The notes beneath the pieces were generated by a model. It was not told the DNA's origin. It searched no databases and saw only the letters and a program-made list of their open reading frames with translations. Below are positions 36,945 to 45,574 of a DNA stretch of 64,000 bases, one piece after another. The number at the start of each line of letters is the position of its first letter. Within the stretch, counting starts at the first letter, position 1. Source of the stretch: Amycolatopsis eburnea (lineage in GTDB: Bacteria > Actinomycetota > Actinomycetes > Mycobacteriales > Pseudonocardiaceae). A program made the position numbers and the translations under genes. The stretch covers positions 1 to 64,000 of the forward strand of contig NZ_RSEC01000058.1 in assembly GCF_003937945.1 (NCBI RefSeq). The letters are read 5' to 3'.

Positions 36945-37745
36945 GTGCTGGCGCGTCAGCGACAGGCGGTGATCCTGGAAGAGGCACGCCGGACCGGTGC
37001 GGTCCGGGTCAGCGACCTCGTGACCAGGCTGGGTGTGTCCGACATGACGGTGCGCCGCGACCTCGACGTGCTCGCCGGGCGCGGGCTGGTCGAGAAGGTC
37101 TACGGCGGCGCCACCTCGGTCGTCGGCAAGAGCACCGACGAACCCGGGTTCGAGGCCAAGTCCGTGCGCCAGCGCGCGCAGAAGGAAGCCATCGCCGAAC
37201 TCGCCGCGACGCTCGTCCGGCCCGGCACCGCGATCGGCATCTCCGCCGGCACCACCACGTGGACGCTGGCGCGGGCGCTCGACGCCATCCCGGGGCTCAC
37301 CATCGTGACCAACTCGATCCAGGTCGCCGACGTGCTCCGCGGCTCGACGCAGCCCGATCGCACCGTCGTGCTGACCGGCGGGGTGCGGACGCCGTCGGAC
37401 GCGCTGGTCGGGCCGGTCGCCGTGCACAGCCTGCGGTCGCTGCACCTCGACGTCGTCTTCCTCGGCGTGCACGGGATGGCGGACGGGCCCGGGTTCACGA
37501 CGCCGAACCTCACCGAGAGCGAGACCGACCGCGCGCTGGTCGAGGCCGGGCGCAAGCTGGTCGTGCTCGCCGACCACACCAAGTGGGGCACCGTCGGGAT
37601 CTCCACGATCGCCGACCTGGACGAGGCCGACGTCGTCGTCACCGATGACGGGATCCCGGACGAGGCCAAGGAAAGGCTCGCCGAACGGGCGGGAGAACTC
37701 ATGATCGCCGAGACGGCGGAGACGGACGAGGCCCAAGAAGCGTGA
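36945..37745 (+). CDS. DeoR-family transcriptional regulator
   Basis: A 266-residue DeoR repressor with a GTG start. The N-terminal winged helix reads RQRQAVILEEARRTGAVRVS and LGVSDMTVRRDLDVLAGRGL; the rest is the sugar-phosphate-sensing DeoRC domain (GTAIGISAGTTTWTLARAL). It overlaps galT by 4 bp (GTGA), so it most likely controls galactose metabolism and its own operon. The AT-rich 98-bp upstream region has repeated TGTGT-type elements (36888-36920) that could be operator half-sites. The pair sits between mprB and pepD, which are adjacent in mycobacteria. Confidence 0.92.
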   Translation: MLARQRQAVILEEARRTGAVRVSDLVTRLGVSDMTVRRDLDVLAGRGLVEKVYGGATSVVGKSTDEPGFEAKSVRQRAQKEAIAELAATLVRPGTAIGISAGTTTWTLARALDAIPGLTIVTNSIQVADVLRGSTQPDRTVVLTGGVRTPSDALVGPVAVHSLRSLHLDVVFLGVHGMADGPGFTTPNLTESETDRALVEAGRKLVVLADHTKWGTVGISTIADLDEADVVVTDDGIPDEAKERLAERAGELMIAETAETDEAQEA

Positions 37746-38824
37746 AGCGCACCGTACGACACCTGGCCGACGGCCGGGAGATCATCTACTTCGACCAGCC
37801 CGGCGCGCCCGACCGCGTCGCCGAGGACGCCCGCGACCTGCCGCCGGTTTCGGCGACGTCGGAGATCCGGCGCGACCCGCTGACCGGCGAATGGGTCGCG
37901 ATGGCCGCGCACCGGCAGACGCGGACCTACAAGCCGCCGGCCGACCTGTGCCCGCTGTGCCCGACCAAGCCCGGCAAGCCGAGCGAGATCCCCGAAAGCG
38001 ACTACGACGTCGTCGTCTTCGAGAACCGCTTCCCGTCCTTCGCCGAGGACGTCGTCGGCGAACCGTCCACTGTGGATGGTTTCGGGCTGGTGCCGGTGGC
38101 GCCCGGCCGCGGGCGCTGCGAGGTCGTCTGCTTCACCAGCGACCACGACGGTTCTTTCGCGCGGCTGAGCGCGAAGCAGGTGCGGGCCGTGGTGGACGCC
38201 TGGGCCGATCGCACGGCCGCGCTGTCCGAAGTGCCCGGTGTCGAACAGGTCTTCCCGTTCGAGAACCGCGGCGAGGAAATCGGCGTAACGCTTTCGCACC
38301 CGCACGGGCAGATCTACGGCTACCCGTTCGTCACGCCGAAGACCGCGCGCATGCTCGACGTCGCCCGCGCCTACCAGGCCGAGCACGGGCGCCCGGTGCT
38401 CGGCGACGTGCTGGCCGCCGAACAGAAGTCCGGTGCGCGCGTGGTGGCGTCCGGCGAGCACTGGACGGCGTACGTGCCGCCGGCCGCGCGCTGGCCGGTC
38501 GAGGTGCACGTGGTGCCGCACCGGCAGGTCGCGGACATCCCCGCGCTGACCGACGCCGAGCGCGACGACTTCGCCGAGGTCTACCTGGACGTGCTGCGCC
38601 GCTGCGACGCGCTGTACGACCGGCCGCTGCCGTACATCGCGGCGTGGCACCAGGCGCCGGTGCGCCAGGACCGCGAACTCGGCTGGCTCCACCTGGAACT
38701 GTTCTCCGTGCTGCGCGCGAAGGACAAGCTGAAGTACCTGGCGGGGTCCGAATCGGGCATGGCGGTCTGGATCAACGACGCGACGCCCGAGCAGATCGCG
38801 GAACGGCTCCGCGCGGCGGGCTGA
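37742..38824 (+). CDS. galT: Galactose-1-phosphate uridylyltransferase
   Basis: Leloir-pathway enzyme converting UDP-glucose and galactose-1-phosphate to UDP-galactose and glucose-1-phosphate, 360 residues. The HIT-type active site is SHPHGQIYGYP near residue 183, where the second histidine is the uridylylated nucleophile. The zinc pair CPLCPT is near residue 72. Further conserved blocks are DPLTGEWVAMAAHRQTR and WHQAPVR with LGWLHLELFSVLR. The GTG start overlaps the deoR stop. No galK is in the window; galU at 51.8 kb supplies UDP-glucose. Confidence 0.96.
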   Translation: MKRTVRHLADGREIIYFDQPGAPDRVAEDARDLPPVSATSEIRRDPLTGEWVAMAAHRQTRTYKPPADLCPLCPTKPGKPSEIPESDYDVVVFENRFPSFAEDVVGEPSTVDGFGLVPVAPGRGRCEVVCFTSDHDGSFARLSAKQVRAVVDAWADRTAALSEVPGVEQVFPFENRGEEIGVTLSHPHGQIYGYPFVTPKTARMLDVARAYQAEHGRPVLGDVLAAEQKSGARVVASGEHWTAYVPPAARWPVEVHVVPHRQVADIPALTDAERDDFAEVYLDVLRRCDALYDRPLPYIAAWHQAPVRQDRELGWLHLELFSVLRAKDKLKYLAGSESGMAVWINDATPEQIAERLRAAG

Positions 38825-38858
38825 TCCCGGCCATACTCATCTCCGATGCACAGGTTCG

Positions 38859-38877
38859 GCTCAGGAACCTCTCAGGA
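38859..38877 (+). promoter_or_regulatory. MprA-box-like direct repeat upstream of pepD
   Basis: GCTCAGGA-acc-TCTCAGGA: two 8-bp direct repeats (6 of 8 identical) within 19 bp, 20 bp before the pepD ATG. Spacing and distance match the repeat ahead of mprA, which supports MprA control of pepD even though deoR-galT now separates them. Confidence 0.65.
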
Positions 38878-38897
38878 CCGTCCCGCAAGGTGATGAC

Positions 38898-40316
38898 ATG
38901 ACCGAGAACGACCCCAGCACGCACGACCCCGCGGCGCCGCGGCAGCCCGAGACCGGCCAGCAGGCGGCTCAGGGCGGTTGGGCGGGGAACCCGTACGGTG
39001 AGCAGGCCAAGCCCGAGTCCGGCGGTGCGCCGCAGTACTCCGAGCCGTCCTACCACGCGGTGACCGGGGCCGATCCGTCGTACGGCGCGCAGAACGCGAA
39101 CCCCTGGTCCGCCCAGGGCGCGCAGCTGCCGTCCGGCCAGACCCAGCAGAGCGTCTACCCGCCGGCGAACCCGTACGGGGCGCCCGGGACAGCCGCGTAC
39201 GGCACGCCGGCCCCGCCGCAGCCGAAGCGATCCAGCGGGAAGCTGCTCGCCGGTGTCGCGCTGGTGGCGCTGCTGGTCGGCGGCATCGCGGGCGGTGCGG
39301 TCGGGTACCTGACCGGCGGCTCGTCCGGCCCGAGCAGCAACGCCCTCGACGCGCCGAAGCCGGCCCAGCAGACGGGCAACGCGCCCGCCGGCTCGGTCGA
39401 GGCCGTGGCGCAGAAGCTGTCGCCGAGCGTCGTCGAGCTGCAGGTGAGCGGGCAGCAGGGGGCAGGCGAGGGCTCCGGGTTCGTCATCAGCACCGACGGC
39501 TACATCCTGACCAACAACCACGTCGTCGAGGTCGCCGCGAACGGCGGTCAGATCCAGGCCGTGCTCCAGGACGGCCGGAAGGCGGCCGCCAAGGTCGTCG
39601 GCCGCGACCCGACGACCGACATCGCGGTCGTCAAGGTCACCGGCGTGAACAACCTGACCCCGGTGGAGCTCGGCCGCTCCGACGACCTGCGGGTCGGCCA
39701 GTCGGTCGTCGCCATCGGCTCGCCGTTCGAGCTGGCCGGCACGGTCACCTCGGGCATCGTCAGCTCGCTGCACCGGCCGGTGCGCGCGGGCGGCAGCACC
39801 GGCGACCAGACGACGGTGATGGACGCCGTCCAGACCGACGCGGCGATCAACCCCGGCAACTCGGGCGGCCCGCTGGCGAACATGGCGGGCCAGGTCATCG
39901 GCATCAACTCCGCGATCTACAGCCCGCAGTCCGGCCAGGGCGGCCAGGGCCAGGGCGCGTCCGAGGGCGGCAACGTCGGCATCGGCTTCGCCATCCCGAT
40001 CGACCAGGCCCGCCGCACCGCGGACACGATCATCAAGACCGGCCAGGCGGTGCAGACCTACATCGGCGCCCAGGTCAAGGACGCCCCGCAGGGCGGCGCG
40101 CAGCTCGGCGCGATCACCGCGGGCAGCCCGGCGGAGAAGGCGGGCCTCAAGGAGGGCGACGTCGTCACGAAGATCGACGACCGCACCATCGACTCGGCCG
40201 ACACGCTGGTCGCGGCGGTGCGCACCCGCGCCCCGGACGAGAAGGCGACCTTCACCCTCGCCGACGGCCGCACGGTCGAGGTCACGCTCGGCGGGCAGCC
40301 CGTCCAGCCCAACTGA
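38898..40316 (+). CDS. pepD: HtrA-like membrane serine protease PepD
   Basis: Trypsin-fold envelope protease/chaperone of the HtrA family, 472 residues. A Pro/Gly/Gln/Tyr-rich cytosolic N-terminus (about 1-110) precedes one transmembrane helix (LLAGVALVALLVGGIAGGAV). The protease domain follows with the catalytic triad in TNNHVVE (about 206), TTDIAVVKV (about 241) and NPGNSGGPL (about 322). A C-terminal PDZ domain (about 375-465) has GSPAEKAGLKEGDVVTKIDD. It degrades or senses misfolded envelope proteins, and in mycobacteria is part of the MprAB-SigE stress circuit. Two hairpins follow the stop codon. Confidence 0.95.
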   Translation: MTENDPSTHDPAAPRQPETGQQAAQGGWAGNPYGEQAKPESGGAPQYSEPSYHAVTGADPSYGAQNANPWSAQGAQLPSGQTQQSVYPPANPYGAPGTAAYGTPAPPQPKRSSGKLLAGVALVALLVGGIAGGAVGYLTGGSSGPSSNALDAPKPAQQTGNAPAGSVEAVAQKLSPSVVELQVSGQQGAGEGSGFVISTDGYILTNNHVVEVAANGGQIQAVLQDGRKAAAKVVGRDPTTDIAVVKVTGVNNLTPVELGRSDDLRVGQSVVAIGSPFELAGTVTSGIVSSLHRPVRAGGSTGDQTTVMDAVQTDAAINPGNSGGPLANMAGQVIGINSAIYSPQSGQGGQGQGASEGGNVGIGFAIPIDQARRTADTIIKTGQAVQTYIGAQVKDAPQGGAQLGAITAGSPAEKAGLKEGDVVTKIDDRTIDSADTLVAAVRTRAPDEKATFTLADGRTVEVTLGGQPVQPN

Positions 40317-40329
40317 TCCCTTCCAGACG

Positions 40330-40353
40330 CTCGGCCGCCCTGGCGCGGCCGAG
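40330..40353 (+). terminator. Hairpin after pepD
   Basis: Perfect 9-bp arms CTCGGCCGC/GCGGCCGAG with a 6-base loop, beginning 13 bases after the pepD stop. No U tract, as is common in actinomycetes. Confidence 0.65.
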
Positions 40354-40396
40354 ACCAGCTTCGGCTCGACTCCCGAAACCGGGGCCGGACCCACAA

Positions 40397-40439
40397 GGCC
40401 ACGCGCGACCCAGGCATCCGATGCCGGTCGCGCGTGGCC
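40397..40439. terminator. Large nested hairpin between convergent operons
   Basis: Perfect 14-bp arms (40397-40410 and 40426-40439) enclose a second small hairpin GGCAT-CCG-ATGCC in the loop. It lies between pepD and the minus-strand operon ending at 40456 and probably terminates both. Confidence 0.7.
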
Positions 40440-40455
40440 GCATTTGCGGGGGCGG

Positions 40456-40947
40456 TCACTTGCCGGGAGGAGCTGGCGGCGTGCCGGGACGGTCGGCCGG
40501 GGTGTGGGGAGGCGCGGCCGGTGCGGCAGGTGATCTCGTGCGGGCGATGCGGATCGTCAAGCCGGTCACGATGACCACGAGCCAGACCGCCGCCACCGTG
40601 AGGGCCAGGCCCAGGGCCGGATCGCCGTCGTGGAGACCGGGCATCGGCGGGGTTCCGTACGGGCGCCAGAGCAAGGGGAACGCCAGGATCGCCAGTACGC
40701 CGGTGATCACCGTGCCCGCTACCACGGGGGCTTTCCACGGGCTCGGCACGACGCGGGCCAGCACGATGCCGAGTACCGCGGTGAGGGGCGCGATCACGCC
40801 GTCGTTGACGACCGGGCCGCCGACTATCCAGGTGGCCGTCGCGAGCACGTCCGGACGTACCGGGAGCGCGTACTCGGCGAACAGCACCACGCCCCACGCC
40901 AAGGCCGCGAGGCCCGGGAGGGCGAGGAGCGCACGGGCGGTCTTCAC
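40456..40947 (-). CDS. Small integral membrane protein of the Mo-oxidoreductase operon
   Basis: A 163-residue protein with four hydrophobic helices (starting KTARALLALPGLAALAWGVV) and a Pro/Ala-rich tail. No family is recognised. The GTG start overlaps the stop of the molybdopterin oxidoreductase gene by 4 bp, making it the last of five translationally coupled genes. A role as a membrane partner of that oxidoreductase is inference from position. The longer reading frame upstream is out of frame with the real genes and was discarded. Confidence 0.75.
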   Translation of the reverse strand: MKTARALLALPGLAALAWGVVLFAEYALPVRPDVLATATWIVGGPVVNDGVIAPLTAVLGIVLARVVPSPWKAPVVAGTVITGVLAILAFPLLWRPYGTPPMPGLHDGDPALGLALTVAAVWLVVIVTGLTIRIARTRSPAAPAAPPHTPADRPGTPPAPPGK

Positions 40948-42062
40948 AGCGCCTCCAGCTTCGTGACCCACTTCGTCTGCAGCACGCCCGGGCGGTTCGG
41001 GGCGATGATCCGGCACGGGAAGCCGTGGTCGAGGTCGAGGACTTCGCCGTTCAGCTCCAGGGCCAGCAGGGTCAGCTCGTCGGCCGTGTGCTCGCCGGGG
41101 AGGGTGCTGACGCCGTAGAGCCCGGAACGCTCCATTGAGGACACTCGAAGCGCGGTGCCGGGTGGCGCGCCGGTGACTTTCAGGAGGGTGGGCAGGGAGA
41201 TGCCGCGCCAGGTGGCCGACTGGCTCCAGCCCTCCACGCACGCGATCGGGAGTTCCGCCGTCGTCTGCGGCAACGCGCGCAGCTCGTCGAGGGAGAACTT
41301 CGTCGTGCCGCGCGGGGTTGTCACCGAGAGCCGCCAGGACGGGGACCACGCGATGCCCGCGGCCGCCGCGGTGCGGTTCACCGGGAGGTTCTGGGTGCCC
41401 TTGCCCGTCTTCCAGGACAAGCCGGAAACCCCGCGCAGGAACGGGACCGTCGCGCCCGCGGTGGCGACGACCGCGGTACCCGTCGCCAGGCCAGTGGTGA
41501 GGAGGAAGCCCCGGCGGGAGAGGCCGGTCCGCGGTGGGGGCTCCTCGGTGGCGGTGCGGGTCAGCGCGCGGCGGATGATCGGCAGCTTCACCGCCACGTG
41601 CACCAGGATCGAGCCGATCGCCAGCCACGCGACCGCGTAGTGCACCTGCGGGAAGTAGAACCCCCACGGGTAGTTCTGCGCCACGTTCAGCAGTCCGGTG
41701 CTCAGCTCGAAGAACGCCGCCCCCGACAGCACCAGGATCGACAGCCGCTCCAAGGCGTGCGGGAGCGAGCGGACGAGCGGCCTGCCGAACAGCTTCGGGT
41801 AGACGCTCCACAGTTTCGCCAGCAGCAACGGGATCGACGCCACGCCGGAGATCACGTGCAGGCCCTGGGTGACGCGGTAGAGGCCGACCGGGCGGCTGGG
41901 CCACCAGAACCAGCCCGGCGGGTGCTGGATCAGGTGGCTGATCAACCCGGTCACGAAGCACGTCGTGAACGTGATCGCGAGCGCCAGGCCGATCTTCGAC
42001 GTCACGCGCTCGTCGTGCGCCGGCGCGCGGAACTGTTCTTCCTTCGGGATCGGCAGTTTCAC
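40944..42062 (-). CDS. Cytochrome b-like membrane domain fused to molybdopterin oxidoreductase
   Basis: A 372-residue two-part protein. Residues about 20-165 hold four transmembrane helices with histidines (for example His43, His69, His102, His141, His155) suited to b-type heme binding. A twin-arginine-like motif SRRGFLLTTG (182-191) and another hydrophobic helix follow. Residues about 215-372 form a sulfite-oxidase-like Mo-cofactor domain with the candidate Mo-ligand Cys275 in IACVEGWSQSATWRG and the C-terminal DHGFPCRIIAPNRPG. It probably oxidises or reduces a small substrate outside the membrane and passes electrons through the heme domain. GTG start; overlaps both neighbours by 4 bp. Confidence 0.85.
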   Translation of the reverse strand: MKLPIPKEEQFRAPAHDERVTSKIGLALAITFTTCFVTGLISHLIQHPPGWFWWPSRPVGLYRVTQGLHVISGVASIPLLLAKLWSVYPKLFGRPLVRSLPHALERLSILVLSGAAFFELSTGLLNVAQNYPWGFYFPQVHYAVAWLAIGSILVHVAVKLPIIRRALTRTATEEPPPRTGLSRRGFLLTTGLATGTAVVATAGATVPFLRGVSGLSWKTGKGTQNLPVNRTAAAAGIAWSPSWRLSVTTPRGTTKFSLDELRALPQTTAELPIACVEGWSQSATWRGISLPTLLKVTGAPPGTALRVSSMERSGLYGVSTLPGEHTADELTLLALELNGEVLDLDHGFPCRIIAPNRPGVLQTKWVTKLEAL

Positions 42063-42685
42063 CGGCGCTCCAATCGCGCGAACCAGCGGTGGCCGTGGCG
42101 GGTGGTCCAGTCGACGCGCAGGCCGGCGCGCACGGCGACTTCGGCGATGGCGTCCACGCCGACCCACGCCCAGGTGAACCACGCGACGTCGGCGTGACCC
42201 GGGCGCAGCCGGACGCGCTCGTGGCGCAGGCCGTGGCCGGGTGGCTCCAGTTCGACGAGGACGTCGCCGTCCGGTGCGATCAGCCGTGCCGTGCGTCGCA
42301 GCAGGGCCGCCGGGTCGCCGCCGATGCCGATGTTGCCGTCGGCGAGCAGGGCGTGCCGCCACCGGCCTTCGCCCGGCAGCCGGTCGAACACGTTGCGGTG
42401 CAACGCGCTTCCGCCGCGGTGGCGGGTCAGGCGGACCGCGGTGCGAGAGCTGTCCACGCCGAGCGCGACGACGCCGCGGCCGGCCAGCGCCGCGGTGAGC
42501 CGGCCCGGACCGCAGCCGAGGTCGATGGTCGGGCCGGAGCAGGCGTCGAGCAGGACGTCGTCACCTTCGGACGGCTCGGTCCAGCGTTCGACCGGCAGCT
42601 CGATCCGCTCGCCGGTCGCCAGTTCGAGCCAGCAGCGGTGGCCGAGCAGTCCGAGGTCGAACTCGTGGCCGGCGAGGGTCGGCAT
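42059..42685 (-). CDS. Class I SAM-dependent methyltransferase
   Basis: A 208-residue Rossmann methyltransferase. The SAM-binding motif I is TIDLGCGPGRLTAAL (about residues 52-66) with the acidic end of beta 2 in LGVDSS. The later part includes LLRRTARLIAPDGDVLVELE. The substrate is not evident. ATG 42685 overlaps the stop of the DUF2064 gene by 1 bp; a GTG one codon earlier would give the 4-bp overlap seen elsewhere in this operon. The stop overlaps the oxidoreductase start by 4 bp. Confidence 0.87.
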   Translation of the reverse strand: MPTLAGHEFDLGLLGHRCWLELATGERIELPVERWTEPSEGDDVLLDACSGPTIDLGCGPGRLTAALAGRGVVALGVDSSRTAVRLTRHRGGSALHRNVFDRLPGEGRWRHALLADGNIGIGGDPAALLRRTARLIAPDGDVLVELEPPGHGLRHERVRLRPGHADVAWFTWAWVGVDAIAEVAVRAGLRVDWTTRHGHRWFARLERR

Positions 42686-43368
42686 CACGCGACCGCCCGT
42701 CCGCCGACGGCCGCGACGGCGTGGGCGAACCGGCCGTCCGGGCACGCGGCCGCGACCGCGCGGGCGTCCGCCATGGTGTCCACATCGGACAGCCGGACAG
42801 CCGATGCCGGTCGCAGCCCGCATCTCCTGAGCGCGCGCAGCGTGCGTTCGCCGGTGTCGTCGCGGGACATCGGGACCCCCGCGAGGACTTGCGCGTGCCG
42901 CGGTTCGGCCAGCCCCAGCGCCCACCAGCCGCCGTCTTCGGCCGGGCCGAGCACCGAGTCGTGCTCGCCGTGCCGCACCGGCGCGATGGCCGCGGCGAGC
43001 GACGCCGGGGTGACCTGCGGGGTGTCCATGCCGATCTGCAGGATCGGCAGGCCCGCGTGCACCGCGGCGGCGTCGGCGTGGGCGTTCGCCAGCCGGGCGC
43101 CGAAGTCCCAGCCGCGCTGCGGGACGACGGTGGCGCGCCGCAGTGCCCGGCCGATCTCGGCGGACCGGGCCGCGGCGCCGAGGTCGCCGGTCATCGCGAC
43201 GACCGGCTCGGCGCCGGGCACCGCGCACACGGCGTCGAGCGTGTCGAGCAGTGCCGCCGCGGCGATCTCCGCCGACTGGGCCGGCGTCGCCGGCGGGCAG
43301 AGCCGGGTCTTGGCGAGGCCGGGCACCGGCGCCTTGGCCACGACCAGCAGGACGAACGACGACGTCAT
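42685..43368 (-). CDS. DUF2064/TIGR04282-type glycosyl- or nucleotidyltransferase
   Basis: A 227-residue GT-A-like protein of the DUF2064 family, often labelled 'arsenosugar biosynthesis glycosyltransferase' (TIGR04282). Typical blocks are LLVVAKAPVPGLAKTRLCPP near the N-terminus, QRGWDFGARLANAHADAA, LQIGMDTPQVTP near 115 and LGPAEDGGWWALGL near 145. The arsenosugar label comes from other contexts; no arsenic gene is present here. It overlaps the GT2 gene upstream by 4 bp (ATGA). Confidence 0.87.
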   Translation of the reverse strand: MTSSFVLLVVAKAPVPGLAKTRLCPPATPAQSAEIAAAALLDTLDAVCAVPGAEPVVAMTGDLGAAARSAEIGRALRRATVVPQRGWDFGARLANAHADAAAVHAGLPILQIGMDTPQVTPASLAAAIAPVRHGEHDSVLGPAEDGGWWALGLAEPRHAQVLAGVPMSRDDTGERTLRALRRCGLRPASAVRLSDVDTMADARAVAAACPDGRFAHAVAAVGGRAVA

Positions 43369-44024
43369 CGGGCCAGCACCCGCCCGAAATCGCGGACCGC
43401 GCGCAGCGTGCCCCGCACCGAACCGGACACCTTCGACTTCGTGCCCTTGGCGCGCTCGCCGTAGCGGACGTCGAACTCGCGGACCTGCCAGCCGGCGCGC
43501 CGGGCCTTGATCAGCAGCTCGAGCGGGTAGCCGAACGCCCGGTCGGTGACGTCCAAGCCGAGCAGGGCCCGCCGGTCCGCGGCGCGCAGGGGCGCGATGT
43601 CCCGCACCGGCAGCCCCCGGGTGCGCAACAGCAGCGCCAGCACGACGTTGCCCGCTCTCGCGTGCCACGGCCACACGCCGGGGCCGGTCGGCACCCGGCG
43701 CCCGACGGCGAGGTCGGCGCCGCGCCCGACCTCGGCCACGAGCCGCGGCAGATCGCCGAGGTCGAGAGACCCGTCGGCGTCGGCGAAGCACACGATGTCC
43801 GCGGTGGCGGCTTCGAGGCCGGCGTGCACCGCCGCGCCGTAGCCGCGACGCGGTTCGTGGACGACCTTCGCGCCGAGCGAGGCCGCCACTTCGGGCGAGC
43901 CGTCGGCGGAACCGTTGTCGACCACGATCGCGCGGTAGCCCGGCGGCAGGCCGGCCAGTACGCCGGGCAGCGCGCCGGCTTCGTCGAGGCAAGGGAGGAC
44001 GACGTCCACTCCTGAGTCAGTCAC
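43365..44024 (-). CDS. Glycosyltransferase family 2, DPM1-like
   Basis: First gene of the five-gene minus-strand operon, 219 residues, GTG start. GT2 hallmarks are VDVVLPCLDEAGALPGVL, YRAIVVDNGSADGSPEVAAS, RRGYGAAVHAGLEAA and CFADADGSLDL, the DxD-type metal/nucleotide site. The C-terminal part (FGYPLELLIKARRAGWQVRE) resembles polyprenyl-phosphate sugar synthases but lacks membrane helices. It probably makes a glycosyl-lipid or glycosylates a small acceptor; the product is unknown. Confidence 0.9.
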   Translation of the reverse strand: MTDSGVDVVLPCLDEAGALPGVLAGLPPGYRAIVVDNGSADGSPEVAASLGAKVVHEPRRGYGAAVHAGLEAATADIVCFADADGSLDLGDLPRLVAEVGRGADLAVGRRVPTGPGVWPWHARAGNVVLALLLRTRGLPVRDIAPLRAADRRALLGLDVTDRAFGYPLELLIKARRAGWQVREFDVRYGERAKGTKSKVSGSVRGTLRAVRDFGRVLAR

Positions 44025-44169
44025 GGCGCCGACCGTAAGTCCGCGGTGGACGGCCGAAAACCCTTGCGGTCCTTACTGAATCATGACGGGTGACGAGGTT
44101 CTTACCGGGTCGTTACGGCCGCTTCCGCGGGAGCGCGCGCCGCGGCTCGCGGACCTATGGTGGACAGCG

Positions 44170-45564
44170 ATGAGCGAGCCGAAATCGGCAGCCCGGCTCG
44201 CCGAGTCGCCTGCCCGCGAACCCGAAGCCCCGGTCACCGGGCGCCGCGCCGACCTCCTCGCCGTCGCGGCGGCGGTGGTGCTCGTCGCCGCGGCCACCGC
44301 GGTCGGCTTGTACTACAACCGGCCGGGTTCCGGCGTGGTCATCTTCGTTTCCTCGCCGCCGCTGTTCGCCGACTGGCTGCCGCACGTCGGCCCGGGCTCG
44401 GTGTTCGCCGTGCTCATCGCCGTCGCGGTGGTGCTGCACGGCCCGGCGCTGGCCGCCCGCCTGCCGTGGCGCCGCGCGCTGGCCGCCGGCTACCTGGCTT
44501 CGCTGGCCTGGATCTTCTCGCTGACCATGGTCGACGGCTGGCAACGCGGGTTCGCCGGGCACCTCACCATTCCGCAGGAATACCTCCACGAGGTACCCGG
44601 GATCACGGACATCCCGCGGATGCTGCGCGAGTTCTCCTCCCGCATCCTCGACTTCCAGCCGAATTCGTGGACGACGCACGTCTCCGGGCACCCGCCGGGC
44701 GCGACGCTCGTCTTCGTCTGGCTGGACCGGATCGGCCTGCACGGCGGCGCGTGGGCGGCCACTGCCGTGGTGCTCGCCGGCAGCCTGGTCGCGGTCGCCG
44801 TGCCCGCCACCGTCGCCCTGCTCGGCCGGGCCGAGGCCGCCCGCGCGGTGCTGCCGTTCGCCGTCCTCACGCCCGGCGCGGTGTGGATCGGCGTGTCCGC
44901 GGACGGCTTGTTCGCCGGGGTGACCGCCACCGGGCTGGCGTTGCTCGCGCTGTCCGGGCGCGGGTTCGCCGACGGCCGCCGGTACGCCGTGCCGGCCGGT
45001 GTGGCCGCCGGGCTCCTGCTCGGCTTCGGCATCTTCCTCTCCTACGGCCTGGTGCTGCTCGGCCTGCTCGCGGTGGCCGTGGCCGTCCTCGCGCGGCAGT
45101 GGCGCGCGGCGGCCCTCGCGATCGCCGGGGCGCTGGCGGTCGTCGGCCTCTTCGCCTGGGCGGGTTTCTGGTGGCTCGACGGCTACCACCTGGTCGTCGA
45201 GCGCTACTACCAAGGCGTCGCGCTGGTCCGGCCCTATTCGTACTGGGTGTGGGCGGACCTGGCCGCGGTGACCGTCGCTCTCGGCCCCGCGGTGGTGGCC
45301 GCCCTCCGCCGGGGTGTCGCCGGCGCGGGGCGCGGCCTGCTTTCCGACCCGGTGCTGCTCCTCGGCGCCGCCGCGCTGCTCGCGATCGTCTTCGCCGACG
45401 TCTCGGGCCTGTCGAAAGCCGAGACCGAACGGATCTGGCTACCGTTCGGGGTGTGGTTGCTGCCGCTGACGGCGTTGCTGCCGCGGCCCGGACGCCGGTG
45501 GTGGCTGGCCGCGCAAGCGGCGACGGCGCTGGCGGTCAACCACCTGCTGCTGACCGGCTGGTGA
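44170..45564 (+). CDS. Polytopic membrane protein, GT-C glycosyltransferase-like
   Basis: A 464-residue membrane protein with roughly 11 hydrophobic helices. The first extracytoplasmic region contains QEYLHEVPGITDIP and LDFQPNSWTTHVSGHPPGAT. The HPPG element and overall layout resemble GT-C (ArnT/PMT/GT39-like) transferases, though a clear catalytic Asp/Glu pair in loop 1 was not found. Divergent from the GT2 operon by 145 bp. A TATGGT box 8 bases before ATG 44170 suggests a leaderless message, which argues against the longer frame from 44083. The response regulator starts 10 bp downstream. Confidence 0.75.
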   Translation: MSEPKSAARLAESPAREPEAPVTGRRADLLAVAAAVVLVAAATAVGLYYNRPGSGVVIFVSSPPLFADWLPHVGPGSVFAVLIAVAVVLHGPALAARLPWRRALAAGYLASLAWIFSLTMVDGWQRGFAGHLTIPQEYLHEVPGITDIPRMLREFSSRILDFQPNSWTTHVSGHPPGATLVFVWLDRIGLHGGAWAATAVVLAGSLVAVAVPATVALLGRAEAARAVLPFAVLTPGAVWIGVSADGLFAGVTATGLALLALSGRGFADGRRYAVPAGVAAGLLLGFGIFLSYGLVLLGLLAVAVAVLARQWRAAALAIAGALAVVGLFAWAGFWWLDGYHLVVERYYQGVALVRPYSYWVWADLAAVTVALGPAVVAALRRGVAGAGRGLLSDPVLLLGAAALLAIVFADVSGLSKAETERIWLPFGVWLLPLTALLPRPGRRWWLAAQAATALAVNHLLLTGW

Positions 45565-45574
45565 GGGAGACGTG

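Noticed and set aside
42685..43368. Arsenosugar biosynthesis function for the DUF2064 protein
   Set aside because: The family label comes from other genomes; no arsenic resistance or methylation gene is in the window, so the label is not taken as function.
44083..44169. N-terminal extension of the GT-C-like protein from an upstream ATG
   Set aside because: No ribosome site; a -10-like TATGGT box lies inside the extension 8 bases before ATG 44170, which favours the shorter protein.
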